64,000 bases of DNA from Burkholderiaceae bacterium (GTDB lineage: Bacteria > Pseudomonadota > Gammaproteobacteria > Burkholderiales > Burkholderiaceae_C), in the NCBI GenBank assembly GCA_030123545.1, contig CP126124.1, positions 1,178,001-1,242,000 on the forward strand, read 5' to 3'. A program made the translations under genes and the position numbers. The notes below the pieces were generated by a model. The model ran no database searches, was not told where the DNA came from, and was given only the letters and a program-made list of their open reading frames with translations. The stretch's first letter is position 1, and every line of letters begins with the position of its first letter. Below, piece by piece: positions 9,239 to 18,429 of this stretch.

Positions 9239-9287
9239 GGCGGTAGGCGTCTCGATTGGCGCCCCGAACAACCGGGCGACGCGGCGC

Positions 9288-11351
9288 TCAGCGGCCCCAG
9301 CTGTCCTTCAACCCGACCGCGAGGTTGAACACCGGGCGATCGCTGCGGTGCTCGACCCGGTCCGCGACGAAATAGCCGTGGCGCTCGAACTGGAACCTGT
9401 CGTCGGCGCGCGCGCTGCCGAGTGACGGCTCGACCACGGCTTGCACCACCTTCAGGCTGTCCGGATTCAGGCTGCCAAGATAGTCGCGCCCTCCGGCGTC
9501 GGGCTGGGCGTCCAGAAACAGCCGGTCGTACAGCCGCACCTCGGCGGCGATGCCGTCGTTTGCTCCGACCCAGGTGATCACGCCCTTGACCTTCACCGCG
9601 TCCGCGCCCGGCGTGCCGCTCTTGGTGTTTGGCACGAGCAGCGCCTGAACCTCGGTCACGCGGCCGGTCAAGTCTTGCGTGCAGCCGGTGCATTCGATCA
9701 CATGGCCGTACTTCAGCCGCACGCGGTTGCCGGGAAACAGCCGGAAGAATCCCTTCGGCGGAGACGCTTCGAAGTCGCTGCGGTCGATCCACAGTTCCCG
9801 GCCGATCCGGAAACTGCGGCCGCCGAGCTCGGGTCGGTGTGGGTGCACCGGCGCGGAACAGTCGTCCAGCACGCCGGCGCCCATCACCTCGTCCCAGTTC
9901 GTCAGCACCAGCTTCACAGGGTCTAGCACCGCCATCGCGCGCGGCGCCGCCGCGTCCAGCGTCTCGCGCAGGCAGCCTTCGAGCGTGCGGTAGTCGATCC
10001 AGCTGTCGCTCTTCGAAACCCCGATGCGCTCCGCGAACAACTGCAAGGCTTCCGGCGTGTAGCCGCGCCGGCGCAGGCCGACGATGGTCGGCATGCGCGG
10101 GTCGTCCCAGCCGGACACCTTGCCGCCTTGCACCAGCGCGGCCAGGCGCCGCTTGCTGGTGATCACGTGCTCCAGGTTCAGCCGCGCGAACTCATGCTGG
10201 TGCGGCAGCAGGAACGGGTTCGGCCGCATCAGGTCGAGCGCGCTGCTCAAGAGCGGCGTGAACTGCGCGGTCTCGCTGTTGAGCAGGCCGAAGAATTCGG
10301 GCAGGTCGCGCAGCACCGCCTCGCGGTCGCGCTCCCAGCGTGTGAACAGGGTGCGCATGCGCGCCTCGGCGTCGCTGGCGAAGAGCTTTTGCGCATGGTT
10401 GTGACAATGCAGCGCGAATTCCTTGCCGGCCTCCATGCCTTTGTGTTCGATCTCCGCGATCCATGCGCGCGCCTGCTCGAACTGCGGCGTGCGCAGGATC
10501 GGCACGATGCGCTCCAGCACCCAGTCGTAAAACGGGCGCTGGTCCTCGAACTCGAGCGTGCAGATGCTGTGCGTGATGTTCTCGAGCGCGTCCTCGATCG
10601 GGTGTGCGAAGCTGTACATCGGGTAGATGCACCATTGGTCGCCGGTGTTGTGGTGCGTCGCGCGGCGGATCCGGTACAGCGCCGGGTCGCGCAGATTGAT
10701 GTTCGGCGACGCCATGTCGATCTTCGCGCGCAGCACCATCGCGCCGTCCGGATGGCGGCCGTCGCGCATCTCGCGAAAGCGCGCGAGGTTCTCGGCCGCG
10801 GCGCGGTTGCGGAACGGGCTGTCGACGCCGGGGTGGCCGAAGTCGCCCCGGCTCGCGCGCATCGCATCCGCCGATTGCTCGTCGACATAGGCGTGGCCGG
10901 TCTGGATCAGGTACTCGGCGGCGCGGTACATCGGGTCGAAATAGTCGCTCGCGTGGTACAGGTGCGAGCCGTTGTCACCATGAAGCCGCGACACCCAGTC
11001 GAAGCCGAGCCAGCGCACTGCGTCGACGATGCCCTCGACGTATTCGCGCTCTTCCTTCTCCGGATTCGTGTCGTCGAACCGCAGGTGGCAGATGCCGCCA
11101 TAGTCACGCGCCAGGCCGAAATTCAGGCAGATGCTCTTGGCATGGCCGATATGCAGGTAGCCGTTCGGCTCGGGCGGAAAGCGGGTGCGGATGCGCGCCG
11201 GATCGAGCGCGCCAAAGGCGTGATGCGTCGCATCGCCCGGACTGCCGCCCCAGCGGCGGCCGTCGTAGGCGCCGCGCGCCAAGTCGTTTTCTATGATTTG
11301 GCGCAGGAAATTGCTGGATCTGGCGCCTGCCACCTCGGCCGATGAGCTCAT
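9288..11351 (-). CDS. glnS: Glutaminyl-tRNA synthetase with internal insertion
   Basis: It charges tRNA-Gln with glutamine in the cytoplasm. The class I motifs are LHIGH at residues 66-70 and the KMSKS equivalent ITSKR at 397-401. The C-terminal beta-barrel anticodon domains start near 460. The protein has 687 residues against roughly 550-600 usual. The excess is a segment of about 98 residues (about 282-380) between YDWVLERI and LLPHQHEFARLNL, where family members go almost directly from one to the other. It is in frame and has similar GC. The ATG at 11351 gives a short N-terminal extension before NFLRQIIENDL. Confidence 0.93.
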   Translation of the reverse strand: MSSSAEVAGARSSNFLRQIIENDLARGAYDGRRWGGSPGDATHHAFGALDPARIRTRFPPEPNGYLHIGHAKSICLNFGLARDYGGICHLRFDDTNPEKEEREYVEGIVDAVRWLGFDWVSRLHGDNGSHLYHASDYFDPMYRAAEYLIQTGHAYVDEQSADAMRASRGDFGHPGVDSPFRNRAAAENLARFREMRDGRHPDGAMVLRAKIDMASPNINLRDPALYRIRRATHHNTGDQWCIYPMYSFAHPIEDALENITHSICTLEFEDQRPFYDWVLERIVPILRTPQFEQARAWIAEIEHKGMEAGKEFALHCHNHAQKLFASDAEARMRTLFTRWERDREAVLRDLPEFFGLLNSETAQFTPLLSSALDLMRPNPFLLPHQHEFARLNLEHVITSKRRLAALVQGGKVSGWDDPRMPTIVGLRRRGYTPEALQLFAERIGVSKSDSWIDYRTLEGCLRETLDAAAPRAMAVLDPVKLVLTNWDEVMGAGVLDDCSAPVHPHRPELGGRSFRIGRELWIDRSDFEASPPKGFFRLFPGNRVRLKYGHVIECTGCTQDLTGRVTEVQALLVPNTKSGTPGADAVKVKGVITWVGANDGIAAEVRLYDRLFLDAQPDAGGRDYLGSLNPDSLKVVQAVVEPSLGSARADDRFQFERHGYFVADRVEHRSDRPVFNLAVGLKDSWGR

Positions 11352-11549
11352 GGCCCGATTCTAGGCGGGGCGCCGCGCGGCGCCCCACGCGGCGAACTGC
11401 GCGGCGAACCGCGCGGCGGATCGGCAGCGCGATCGCGTTACGTCTGGTAAAGCAATTAACGGGGCGGAGGTCATCGACTTCACGCGGGCGGCGTTCAATA
11501 GGGCAAAGGGCGGCGAACGCCCGTTCGAGTCCGTTCCAAGGAGTTCACG

Positions 11550-11909
11550 ATGAAGACCCGTCGTTCCATCCCCGCCACCGTTGCAGTCGCCGCGCTCGCG
11601 CTGGCCGGCTTCGGCGCTGCCGGCACGGCCCAGGCGCATGTCGACGTGGCCGTCGGCATCGGTCTGCCGGGCATCGCGATCGGGATTCCCGCGCCGGTCT
11701 ATGTCGCGCCCTCGCCGGTGTATTACCCGCCGCCGCCCCCCGTTTACTACGCGCCGCAGCGGGTGTACTACCCGAGGGCGGTTCCTGTCTACGGGCCCCC
11801 GGCGGTCGTTGCGCCCTACCCCTACTGGGGCCGGGGATGGCGTGAGCGCCGTGAGTGGCGTGAGCACCATGGCTGGCGCCATGGCCATCGCGACCGGGAC
11901 GACCGCTGA
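11550..11909 (+). CDS. Secreted Pro/Tyr-rich PXPV-repeat-like protein
   Basis: This 119-residue protein has a signal peptide (basic start, hydrophobic core, TAQA at the cleavage region near residue 29), a Pro/Tyr/Val-rich centre (PVYYPPPPPVYY, PAVVAPYPYWG) and a strongly basic, His/Arg/Asp-rich tail. Small proteins of this build are common in Burkholderiales and are often labelled PXPV repeat or virulence-factor-like; no function is established. A good RBS (AAGGAG) precedes the ATG. It converges with the DUF924 gene. Confidence 0.6.
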   Translation: MKTRRSIPATVAVAALALAGFGAAGTAQAHVDVAVGIGLPGIAIGIPAPVYVAPSPVYYPPPPPVYYAPQRVYYPRAVPVYGPPAVVAPYPYWGRGWRERREWREHHGWRHGHRDRDDR

Positions 11910-11922
11910 TCGACCCGGCGCG

Positions 11923-12603
11923 TTACTGACCGAAGCGCGGGCCGGTCTTGAGGAACTCGAGTTCGGCCGCGCTGCTGCTGCGCCCGAGCGCCGCATTGCG
12001 GTACGGAAAACGGCCGAAGCGCCCGATGATCTCCAGGTGCGTGCGCGCAAATTTGAGACTACCGGTGATCGACGGGCGCAGGTTCTCGGGAACCGCGGCT
12101 TCCAGCGCCTCGAAGCGGCGCACGCATTCGCGCTGCAGCGCCGCGTCTTCGGCGTGCATCAGCGGCATATAGACGAACACCCGCGCGACCCACGGTAGCT
12201 GTTCGTCGGCGCGTTGCGCCAGCATGTCGCCGACCAGTCGCTGCGCCCGCGCATCCCCGGCGAACGCGCGTGCGGTGCCGCGGTGCAGGTTGCGGCTGAA
12301 CTGGTCGAGCAGCAGGATCAGCGCAAGCCAGCGCCAACCGGGCATCGGGCCGTCGGGCTGCTCGCCGCCCGGTTCGTTCTCCCAGTCCCGCAGTCCGCCA
12401 TCGATGGCACTGTCCACCCAGGGGCCGAAGCGATCGCGGATCTCGCGGTCCTGCTGCTCGGTACCGCCGAACCAGAGCGGATCGAGATCGCGGCTCGGCC
12501 AGCCGAGCACGAGGCCATCGGCGAACCAGTAGTCGAGGATGGCGCGCGCGTGGCGCGGGTCGGCGAGTTCGCCGGCCGGTGGCGCGGCAGGAATTTCAGC
12601 CAT
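11923..12603 (-). CDS. DUF924 family protein
   Basis: The 226-residue protein has the DUF924 marks: ILDYWFADGL near the start, DPLWFG, the central LLLDQFSRNLHRGTARAFAG and the late SLKFARTHLEIIGRFGRFPYRN. The family is alpha-helical and TPR-like; its function is unknown. A GTG at 12609 overlaps the stop of the upstream regulator gene, but the ATG at 12603 has AAGG nine bases before it and is preferred. It is the last gene of a two-component operon, so it may be coexpressed with that system. Confidence 0.8.
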   Translation of the reverse strand: MAEIPAAPPAGELADPRHARAILDYWFADGLVLGWPSRDLDPLWFGGTEQQDREIRDRFGPWVDSAIDGGLRDWENEPGGEQPDGPMPGWRWLALILLLDQFSRNLHRGTARAFAGDARAQRLVGDMLAQRADEQLPWVARVFVYMPLMHAEDAALQRECVRRFEALEAAVPENLRPSITGSLKFARTHLEIIGRFGRFPYRNAALGRSSSAAELEFLKTGPRFGQ

Positions 12604-12605
12604 GG

Positions 12606-13433
12606 TCACATCGCCTTGAACAGGTTCGCGTAGAGCCGGCTGACGGCGATTTTTTCGCCGCGGCCGCGCAGAGCCAAGCTGAGGCGCCCGGCGTCATCGC
12701 GCCGCACCGAGGCGATGGCGCTGGCGCGCACCACGGTGCCGCGGTGCACCTGCCAGAACGCATCGCGGTCGAGCCGGGGCAGCAGATCCTTCAGCGGCGT
12801 GCGCACCAGGTATTCGTGCTCCGCGGTCAGCACCCGTACGTATTTGTCGGCGGCTTCGAAGCAGACCACCTCGTCCACCGGCACCATCTGGATCGTGTTG
12901 CCGACGCCGGCCTGGATCATGCGCAGCGGTGCGGCTTGCTGCGCGCTCGGCCCCGCTCCGGCGGCCAGCAGCGCGCGCAGGTGTTCGACGGCCTGCTCCA
13001 GCGGCGCTTGTGGATTTGCAGCGGCCTGCGACGATGCGGCAAGCGCCTGCTTCAGCTTCGCGACGGTTTTTTCGAGCCGCGCCGGCTGCACCGGTTTCAG
13101 CAGGTAGTCGATGGCCTGCGCTTCGAACGCCTGCACCGCGTACTGGTCGTACGCGGTGACGAACACCAGCGCGGGAAACGGTTTGTCCGCCGCGTGTTCC
13201 GGCGGCCAGGCATCCGCGAGTTCGGCGGCGGCGTCGAGGCCGCTCATCCCCGGCATGCGCACATCGAAGAACAGCAGATCCGGCGCGAGGCCAAGCGTGC
13301 GCGCGACCGCCGACGGGCCGTCGCCGACCACCGCGACGAGAGCCAACTCGGGCCAGGCGCGCGCCAGTTCCGCCTGCAGCGCGGCAGCGAGCAGCGGCTC
13401 GTCCTCGGCGATCAACGCGGTCGGCCGGGTCAT
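12606..13433 (-). CDS. LytTR-family response regulator
   Basis: The 275-residue protein joins a receiver domain (residues 5-125; acidic pair at EDE, phospho-acceptor Asp in LLFFDVRMPGMSG, Lys in DYLLKPV) to a LytTR DNA-binding domain (about 170-275; VVCFEAADKYVRV, FWQVHRGTVVRAS). An Ala/Gln-rich linker joins them. It overlaps the kinase gene by 4 bases, so the two form a cognate pair by position. Target genes are not evident; AlgR/LytR-type regulators control surface and envelope traits in other bacteria. Confidence 0.9.
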   Translation of the reverse strand: MTRPTALIAEDEPLLAAALQAELARAWPELALVAVVGDGPSAVARTLGLAPDLLFFDVRMPGMSGLDAAAELADAWPPEHAADKPFPALVFVTAYDQYAVQAFEAQAIDYLLKPVQPARLEKTVAKLKQALAASSQAAANPQAPLEQAVEHLRALLAAGAGPSAQQAAPLRMIQAGVGNTIQMVPVDEVVCFEAADKYVRVLTAEHEYLVRTPLKDLLPRLDRDAFWQVHRGTVVRASAIASVRRDDAGRLSLALRGRGEKIAVSRLYANLFKAM

Positions 13434-14518
13434 ACGGCGGCGGCCTGCGGCGCCTCGGTTTTTTGCAAAGGAAATCGAATCAAAGCCCGGGTACCGCCTT
13501 CATCATTAGCTATCAATTTCATAGTAAATCGATCGCCGTACGCGGCCTGCAGGCGTTCGCGCACCTGGACCGTGCCGAAGCCGCCGCCATGCGCGACATC
13601 GACGTCCTGCGCCAGGCCGACGCCGCTGTCGGCGACTTCCAGCTCCAGCCAGTCGCCGTCGCCGCGCGCCGTGACAACGATGCGTCCGCCCTGCACCTTG
13701 GGCTCGAGTCCGTGCCGGATAGCGTTCTCGACCAGCGGCTGCAACAGCAGCGTCGGCACCGGGTGGGTTGAGAGCGCGGGCGGCAGATCCAGGTCATAGC
13801 AAAGGCGCGCGCCCATGCGCACCGACATCAGCTCCAGATAGTCGCGCAGCCGATCGAACTCGTCCGACAGCGGGTGCTCGGTGATGCGCGATGCGCCCAG
13901 CGTCGCGCGCAGGTAGGCGATCAGGTGATCCAGCATCTGCTGCGCCTGGCTTGGGTCGGCCGCAATCAGTGCGCGCAGATTCGCCAGCGTGTTGAACAGC
14001 ATGTGCGGCTCCAACTGGGTCTGCAGCAGCTTGAGCCGCGCCTCGGCCGCCAGCCGCTGCGCCTGCTGCACCTCGCCGTGCAGCTGCGATTGCCGGCTGC
14101 GGCTGTAGAAGTAGTAGCAGCCGGCGCCGCCGGCCAGCAGCGACACCAGCCACGAGCTGCGCTGCTCCAGCAGGCCGCGGTCCCACGACGACCAGCCGAA
14201 CCAGCGGTCGGCCGCCAACGTGCCGAACAGATACCCGCCGGCGACCGCGACCAATACCAGCACCAATCCCTTTATTCCCGGCGGCCAACCGGGCCGGGTC
14301 GACGGGCTCAGCAGATAGGAGCCTGCTTCGGCGATGGCCCAGATGAGCGAGCCGATGCATAGCGAATACACCAGCGGCACCTGATACGGCTTGTCCGGCG
14401 TGAACAGGTACATCAGCGCCGACACCGCGAGGCACAGCGCCAGCGCCTTCAAATAGTGATTGGCCAGCCGCGCGACGTCGATGCGGCCCGTGCCTTCCGT
14501 CCTGCGGATGCGGCGCAT
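13430..14518 (-). CDS. LytS/YehU-type sensor histidine kinase
   Basis: The 362-residue protein has about four membrane segments in the first 150 residues, a His_kinase (PF06580) region with phospho-acceptor His in QLEPHMLFNTLANL, and an HATPase domain (LLQPLVENAIRHGLEP, then DSGVGL). The ATG at 14518 is chosen because the frame upstream (to 14824) is a shadow of the 2TM gene. A small AT-rich patch encodes part of the C-terminal ATPase region (see the repeat at 13509). It is transcribed with the LytTR regulator. Confidence 0.88.
   Translation of the reverse strand: MRRIRRTEGTGRIDVARLANHYLKALALCLAVSALMYLFTPDKPYQVPLVYSLCIGSLIWAIAEAGSYLLSPSTRPGWPPGIKGLVLVLVAVAGGYLFGTLAADRWFGWSSWDRGLLEQRSSWLVSLLAGGAGCYYFYSRSRQSQLHGEVQQAQRLAAEARLKLLQTQLEPHMLFNTLANLRALIAADPSQAQQMLDHLIAYLRATLGASRITEHPLSDEFDRLRDYLELMSVRMGARLCYDLDLPPALSTHPVPTLLLQPLVENAIRHGLEPKVQGGRIVVTARGDGDWLELEVADSGVGLAQDVDVAHGGGFGTVQVRERLQAAYGDRFTMKLIANDEGGTRALIRFPLQKTEAPQAAAV
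13509..13527 (+). repeat. AT-rich GCTATYA-type repeat inside kinase gene
   Basis: GCTATCAATTTCATAGTAA lies within the kinase coding region and is far lower in GC than its flanks. It shares 14 of 18 positions with the sequence at 6265-6282. Confidence 0.4.
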
Positions 14519-14534
14519 CTGCGGGTCCGTGCCT

Positions 14535-14828
14535 TCAGGCGCCTTCCTGGCCGCGCTGCAGACGCTCGCGTTCGCTTTGCGCCAGCCGCGCGCGCACCGC
14601 GCTGCCCGGGCCGAACACGAACACCGAGGCCCAGTGCAGCACCAGCCCCAGCCCCCAGCCGAGCGCCGGATAGAGGTTCCAATGGCCACGCCCCGTCGTG
14701 GCGGCGATGAAGAACAGCAGCAGGTTGACCGCAAGATAGATCGCGGCGTGCAGGTACCAGCCGAGCTTGGCGCCGGCGCGCTTGTGCGCGAGGCGATCGA
14801 TTTCGGGTTGCGAGAGCGGGGCATTCAT
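14535..14828 (-). CDS. Small 2TM-domain membrane protein
   Basis: The 97-residue protein has an N-terminal amphipathic part, two hydrophobic helices (about 28-47 and 57-75, separated by GRGHWNLYP) and a charged C-terminus. This is the build of 2TM-domain (PF13239) proteins, which often accompany or are fused to LytS-type kinases. It ends 16 bases before the kinase start and should be the first gene of the operon. It may help the kinase sense the membrane, which is inference. Confidence 0.75.
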   Translation of the reverse strand: MNAPLSQPEIDRLAHKRAGAKLGWYLHAAIYLAVNLLLFFIAATTGRGHWNLYPALGWGLGLVLHWASVFVFGPGSAVRARLAQSERERLQRGQEGA

Positions 14829-14873
14829 GGTCGTCAGTTTCTCACGGTTGGTGGAACGAAGTGCCGGCGAGTT

Positions 14874-15407
14874 TCAGACGCCGGGCCGCAGCGCGCCGGG
14901 GTGTTCGCTGCGCAGCGCGAGTCGCCACAGCCTGGCCGCGCGGGCGGCGAAGGTGCCGCTGAACGCGCCGTACAGCGTGCCGACCACGAGCGCGAAGTCG
15001 GCATGCTGCGCGAGCGCGGGGTCCAGCGCCAGCTTCACGCCGACCACGTACTTCGTGAAGAAGATGCCCATCATCAGCGCGAGCGGCACCACGCTGCCGG
15101 GCACGATGAAGCGACGCCGCGCCGCGTCGTAGCGCACGCCGGCGGGCAGCGGGCGTAGCAGCACGATCGCCGCCAGCAGCGCCACCCCGACGGCCCAGCC
15201 GGCGAGCGCACTCGGCCCGCCTGGGGACCGGCCGAACGCCGAGGCCACGCCGTACAGCGACAGGCCGACCATCGCGAGCGGCAGCAGCGTCACGCGCGAG
15301 AGCTTCAACTGGCTGGTCAGCAATTGCCGCAGGCCGAGCCACAGCAGCAGCAGGAACAGCGCGAACACCCAGAGCGGGGTGTGGATCAGGATTTGCATCA
15401 GCATCAT
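14874..15407 (-). CDS. DUF6622-like multi-pass membrane protein
   Basis: From the ATG at 15407 (RBS CGGAG just upstream) the protein has 177 residues with about five hydrophobic segments and few charged residues between them. It looks like the DUF6622 family of small integral membrane proteins of unknown role. The frame is open to 15593, but the added N-terminus is Arg/Pro-rich and lacks a good RBS. The 45-base gap to the 2TM gene would allow readthrough into the two-component operon. Confidence 0.6.
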   Translation of the reverse strand: MMLMQILIHTPLWVFALFLLLLWLGLRQLLTSQLKLSRVTLLPLAMVGLSLYGVASAFGRSPGGPSALAGWAVGVALLAAIVLLRPLPAGVRYDAARRRFIVPGSVVPLALMMGIFFTKYVVGVKLALDPALAQHADFALVVGTLYGAFSGTFAARAARLWRLALRSEHPGALRPGV

Positions 15408-15665
15408 GTTGGTACTCCGTGAAGTTTTGGACGGTTTGTCCGGTCCATGGAGCGGTACTTTGCGCGGCCCAGGCGCCGGCGGCCAGCGCGTTGCGACGAG
15501 ATGCAGAAGGCGAGGCGCGAAATGCCGCCGTGGCAGCGCAAACGGGAGCGGATGGGGAACTGATGGCGCTCTGCGCGCTATGACGGCGCCCAACCCGTGG
15601 TGCTTATAGCTGCAGATTCAGCCGCAGGTCCGGCCACAGGTTCCGGGGCTTGCGGCCGATCGCGC

Positions 15666-16478
15666 TCACCTTTCGATCATCGCGACCTGTGCCTGGATCT
15701 TGCCGTCCACGGCATGCGCCCCGAACCTGCGCGCAAGCGCGGCTTCGGCCGCATCGGTGGCTTCCGCCAGCCGTGAGCCGCCCTGCGCCTCGATTTCGTT
15801 GCGCAGCGGTGTGCCCTGGCAATAGGCGATTGCAGGCACACGCGGCGATTGCGCGCGGCTGCGCGCCGTGACCGTGGCCCATTGCGGTGACTTCGTGAAA
15901 CCGCCTGCGGCAAGACCCTGTTCGATCTCGGACCGGTCGTGGTAACCGTGGGGCGTGCGGGCCATGAAGCGGGGCGGATCGTCCGGAAAGACGGCCTCCA
16001 GCGCCGTCGTGACGGTGTCCGCGAATTCGTTCTCGGAGATGGCGTCCCACACATTGAAGATGAAGACGCCGCCGGGCGCGAGCACACGGCGCGCTTCGGA
16101 GAACGCCTTCGCCTTGTCGGGAAAGAACATCACCCCGAACTGGCACACGACGAGATCGAATTCGCCGTCGTCGAACGGAAGCGCCGAAGCATCGGCTTGC
16201 CGCCACCGCACCGGACGCGCGGTCCCCGCGGCTACCGCTTCATCCAGCATGGCTTGATTCAGATCGGTGGCTACGATGGAGATCTGCGGGTCGGGCAAGC
16301 TGGCCAATGCACGCGTCACCACACCGGTGCCGGCAGCCACTTCCAATATCCGCGACCGGTTCATCGACCCGACCCGGCTCTTCAGATCGGCTGCGTACGG
16401 CTCGAAGATCAGCGGCACGAGAAGGGTCTCGTAGAGTTTCGCGATCGAACCGGAGAAAACCTTGTCGATGTCGGGCAT
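15666..16478 (-). CDS. Class I SAM-dependent methyltransferase
   Basis: The 270-residue protein has the Rossmann-type motifs: ILEVAAGTGVVTRAL (motif I), ATDLNQAML (acidic end of strand 2), QADASALPFDDGEFDLVVCQFG (motifs II-III) and RVLAPGGVFIFNVWD. It falls in the UbiE/Methyltransf_11 type. The substrate is not indicated. It is last on the minus strand after the unrecognised five-gene operon, with 60 bases between, so it might be a sixth member; its family is too widespread to decide. Confidence 0.82.
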   Translation of the reverse strand: MPDIDKVFSGSIAKLYETLLVPLIFEPYAADLKSRVGSMNRSRILEVAAGTGVVTRALASLPDPQISIVATDLNQAMLDEAVAAGTARPVRWRQADASALPFDDGEFDLVVCQFGVMFFPDKAKAFSEARRVLAPGGVFIFNVWDAISENEFADTVTTALEAVFPDDPPRFMARTPHGYHDRSEIEQGLAAGGFTKSPQWATVTARSRAQSPRVPAIAYCQGTPLRNEIEAQGGSRLAEATDAAEAALARRFGAHAVDGKIQAQVAMIER

Positions 16479-16537
16479 TCGTGCCTCCCGGCCCGCGGCA
16501 TGTCACGTTCTCGCGACGAACCGTATCCGGCCGGTTT

Positions 16538-17842
16538 TCAGGGCTCCACCACCGGTGCCGGCGGGCAGCAGCGGTACTCCTGCGACTGCTCCAGCAGCGC
16601 GATCTGCTTTTGCAGCAAATCATTCTCCAGCTTCTTGCGCTCGACGTCGAGCTCTAGCGACTTCAGCCGCGTCGGCTCGCAGACGTTGCAATGATCGAGG
16701 CAGCCCTTGACCAGGATCCCTGGCGTCGGCAGCGACGACTGTCGCACGAACGAGTAGCGTTTTTGCGCATCGCCCGAAACGTTGCCGTTCTTGTCGAGCA
16801 ACCCCTGCTGGATCAGCTCGCCCTGCACCTGCTTCAGCGCCTGCGCGCGCATCGCGGCGGCCAGCACCGGGATCTGCAGCCGGAACGCCGCTGCGGTGGC
16901 GAACTGGTTGCTGCCGGACACGCTGGTTGCGGCCTCCAGATAAGTCGCCCGACGGTTCGCGTCGGTGGACAGCACGCCGTTCGAGAGCACGCCCACGCCC
17001 GAGCTCGGCGCCAGCGGATTGGCGGCGACGCGGGTGAAATCGTTCGCGGGGTCGGTGTCCATCATCACGCGCAGGTCGACCGATTCGAGCGTGTAGCTGA
17101 TCGTCTGCGTCTTGTTGATCTGGTAGAAGAAGAAAGTGACGGCATGGCAGTCGTTGTTGTTCTGGAATTCGCGCGACGCGGATTCATAGTGGTCCTGCGA
17201 TTCGCTCTCGGTATGGGTGCGGCTCTGCGCCTCGCCGATCGATACGCTGGAGGCCTTGCGCACGCCCATCTCCGCCGCCCGTGAAGACGACTGTGCATGC
17301 TGACTGTGCTCGCCGAGGAAGTCCGAGACGGAATTCGAATCGAAATTCCCGCTCATGCTGGCCGAGCCGCCCAAGCCGAAGACGTTCACGCCCGCGTCGG
17401 CCTTGCCGTCCACATGCGATTGCGACTGGTTGCTGGAATGCGCGTGGTCGCGCGAGTTCACGTCGAACAGCGAGTCGCTCATCTGCTGCATGAAGAACGA
17501 CTCTTCCGACGATTGCGAATTGCGATAACCGAACTTGCTCTCGGTATCGAAGGTGAACTTGGAACGGCGGTCCGACGTGAACAGCCGCACCTTCTCGTCC
17601 GGCAGCAGCGTCGTGGTGTAGAGCAGGTCGCCGAGCGCGAGCGGCCCGCGGCAACGCTTCAGGTGGAAATGCAGCTTCACCTCGACCGGGAGGATCGGGG
17701 GCGCCACCGTGCCGGGCTGGCCGGCCACCGTGGTCGGGTAGGTCAGGCGGTAGAAGAAGTCGAGCTCGTCGCAGACGCCATCCGGCTCCAGCGGCGGGCA
17801 GCATGGAACGGTCTGTTTCGTGGTGTCGCTCTGCGTGGCCAT
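16538..17842 (-). CDS. Unrecognised Ser/His-rich coiled-coil protein
   Basis: I do not recognise this 434-residue protein. From the ATG at 17842 it has an N-terminal beta-rich part with VKLHFHLKRCRGPL and LLPDEKVRLFTSDRRSKFTF, a low-complexity Ser/Asn/His/Gln section (about 115-215, with a glycine-rich VFGLGGSAS stretch), a beta section (TFFFYQINKTQTISYTLESV), and a C-terminal coiled coil from about 390 next to CLDHCNVCEP and a final CCPP. No signal peptide or membrane helix is seen. It is the fifth gene of an operon with the large cysteine-rich protein, and cysteine clusters recur in both, which suggests joint assembly or metal binding. Confidence 0.7.
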   Translation of the reverse strand: MATQSDTTKQTVPCCPPLEPDGVCDELDFFYRLTYPTTVAGQPGTVAPPILPVEVKLHFHLKRCRGPLALGDLLYTTTLLPDEKVRLFTSDRRSKFTFDTESKFGYRNSQSSEESFFMQQMSDSLFDVNSRDHAHSSNQSQSHVDGKADAGVNVFGLGGSASMSGNFDSNSVSDFLGEHSQHAQSSSRAAEMGVRKASSVSIGEAQSRTHTESESQDHYESASREFQNNNDCHAVTFFFYQINKTQTISYTLESVDLRVMMDTDPANDFTRVAANPLAPSSGVGVLSNGVLSTDANRRATYLEAATSVSGSNQFATAAAFRLQIPVLAAAMRAQALKQVQGELIQQGLLDKNGNVSGDAQKRYSFVRQSSLPTPGILVKGCLDHCNVCEPTRLKSLELDVERKKLENDLLQKQIALLEQSQEYRCCPPAPVVEP

Positions 17843-17920
17843 GACGGCGCTCCTGTTCGGGGTGAAAGGCAAGAATGAAGTTGAACCGCGTGCTGCGCCG
17901 CCCGGCGCGAAGCGCAAGGG

Positions 17921-18418
17921 TCAGAAGATGATCGGCACCGAAACCACGCGGCACCGCCAATCGAACGTGACCCCTGGTGCGGCGGCGCCACCGGGTTGCC
18001 ACGAATACACCGTGATCTGCAAATCCGTGTTCAGTGTTCCCGGCTGGGGGCCCACCGTCTGGTACGTCGTGGTGAGATAGAACGGAGCGGCACCGCGCGG
18101 CGTCGCCACGACATTGGCCGGATAGGCAAACACGAAGCTCGTCCAGCACAGAACCTCGCTCAGCAGAAAGGTCCGCTGGCCATTGGGCCCGGTCGAGCTC
18201 GTGCCGTCGACGTCCAGCAGGGTCGCGTCGTTGCACCGCTTGCTCGGGAAAAAGATGCTGCGCCAGGTCGCACTGCCGTCGGTGGTGCTGCTGGCGCTGA
18301 CCGGGTACCAAAGGTTGAGGATCTGCGCGGGGCTGACATCGATCTCGTGTCCCGCAATCGCCTCGAGCTGCTTCTTGAGCTCCGCCGCTTTCTTCGAATC
18401 ATCGGATTTGGCTGCCAT
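17921..18418 (-). CDS. Unrecognised 165-residue protein
   Basis: The protein has a short charged helical start (SDDSKKAAELKKQLEAIAGH), then a beta-rich body with WYPVSASSTTDGSATW, FLLSEVLCWTSFVFAYP and YLTTTYQTVGPQPGTLNTDLQITVYSW. The pattern suggests a beta-sandwich or jelly-roll. No signal peptide is seen. The ATG at 18418 has GGAGAAAG upstream. It lies 11 bases after the preceding gene and 78 before the next, so it sits firmly within the operon. No function is proposed. Confidence 0.65.
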   Translation of the reverse strand: MAAKSDDSKKAAELKKQLEAIAGHEIDVSPAQILNLWYPVSASSTTDGSATWRSIFFPSKRCNDATLLDVDGTSSTGPNGQRTFLLSEVLCWTSFVFAYPANVVATPRGAAPFYLTTTYQTVGPQPGTLNTDLQITVYSWQPGGAAAPGVTFDWRCRVVSVPIIF

Positions 18419-18429
18419 GACTTTCTCCT

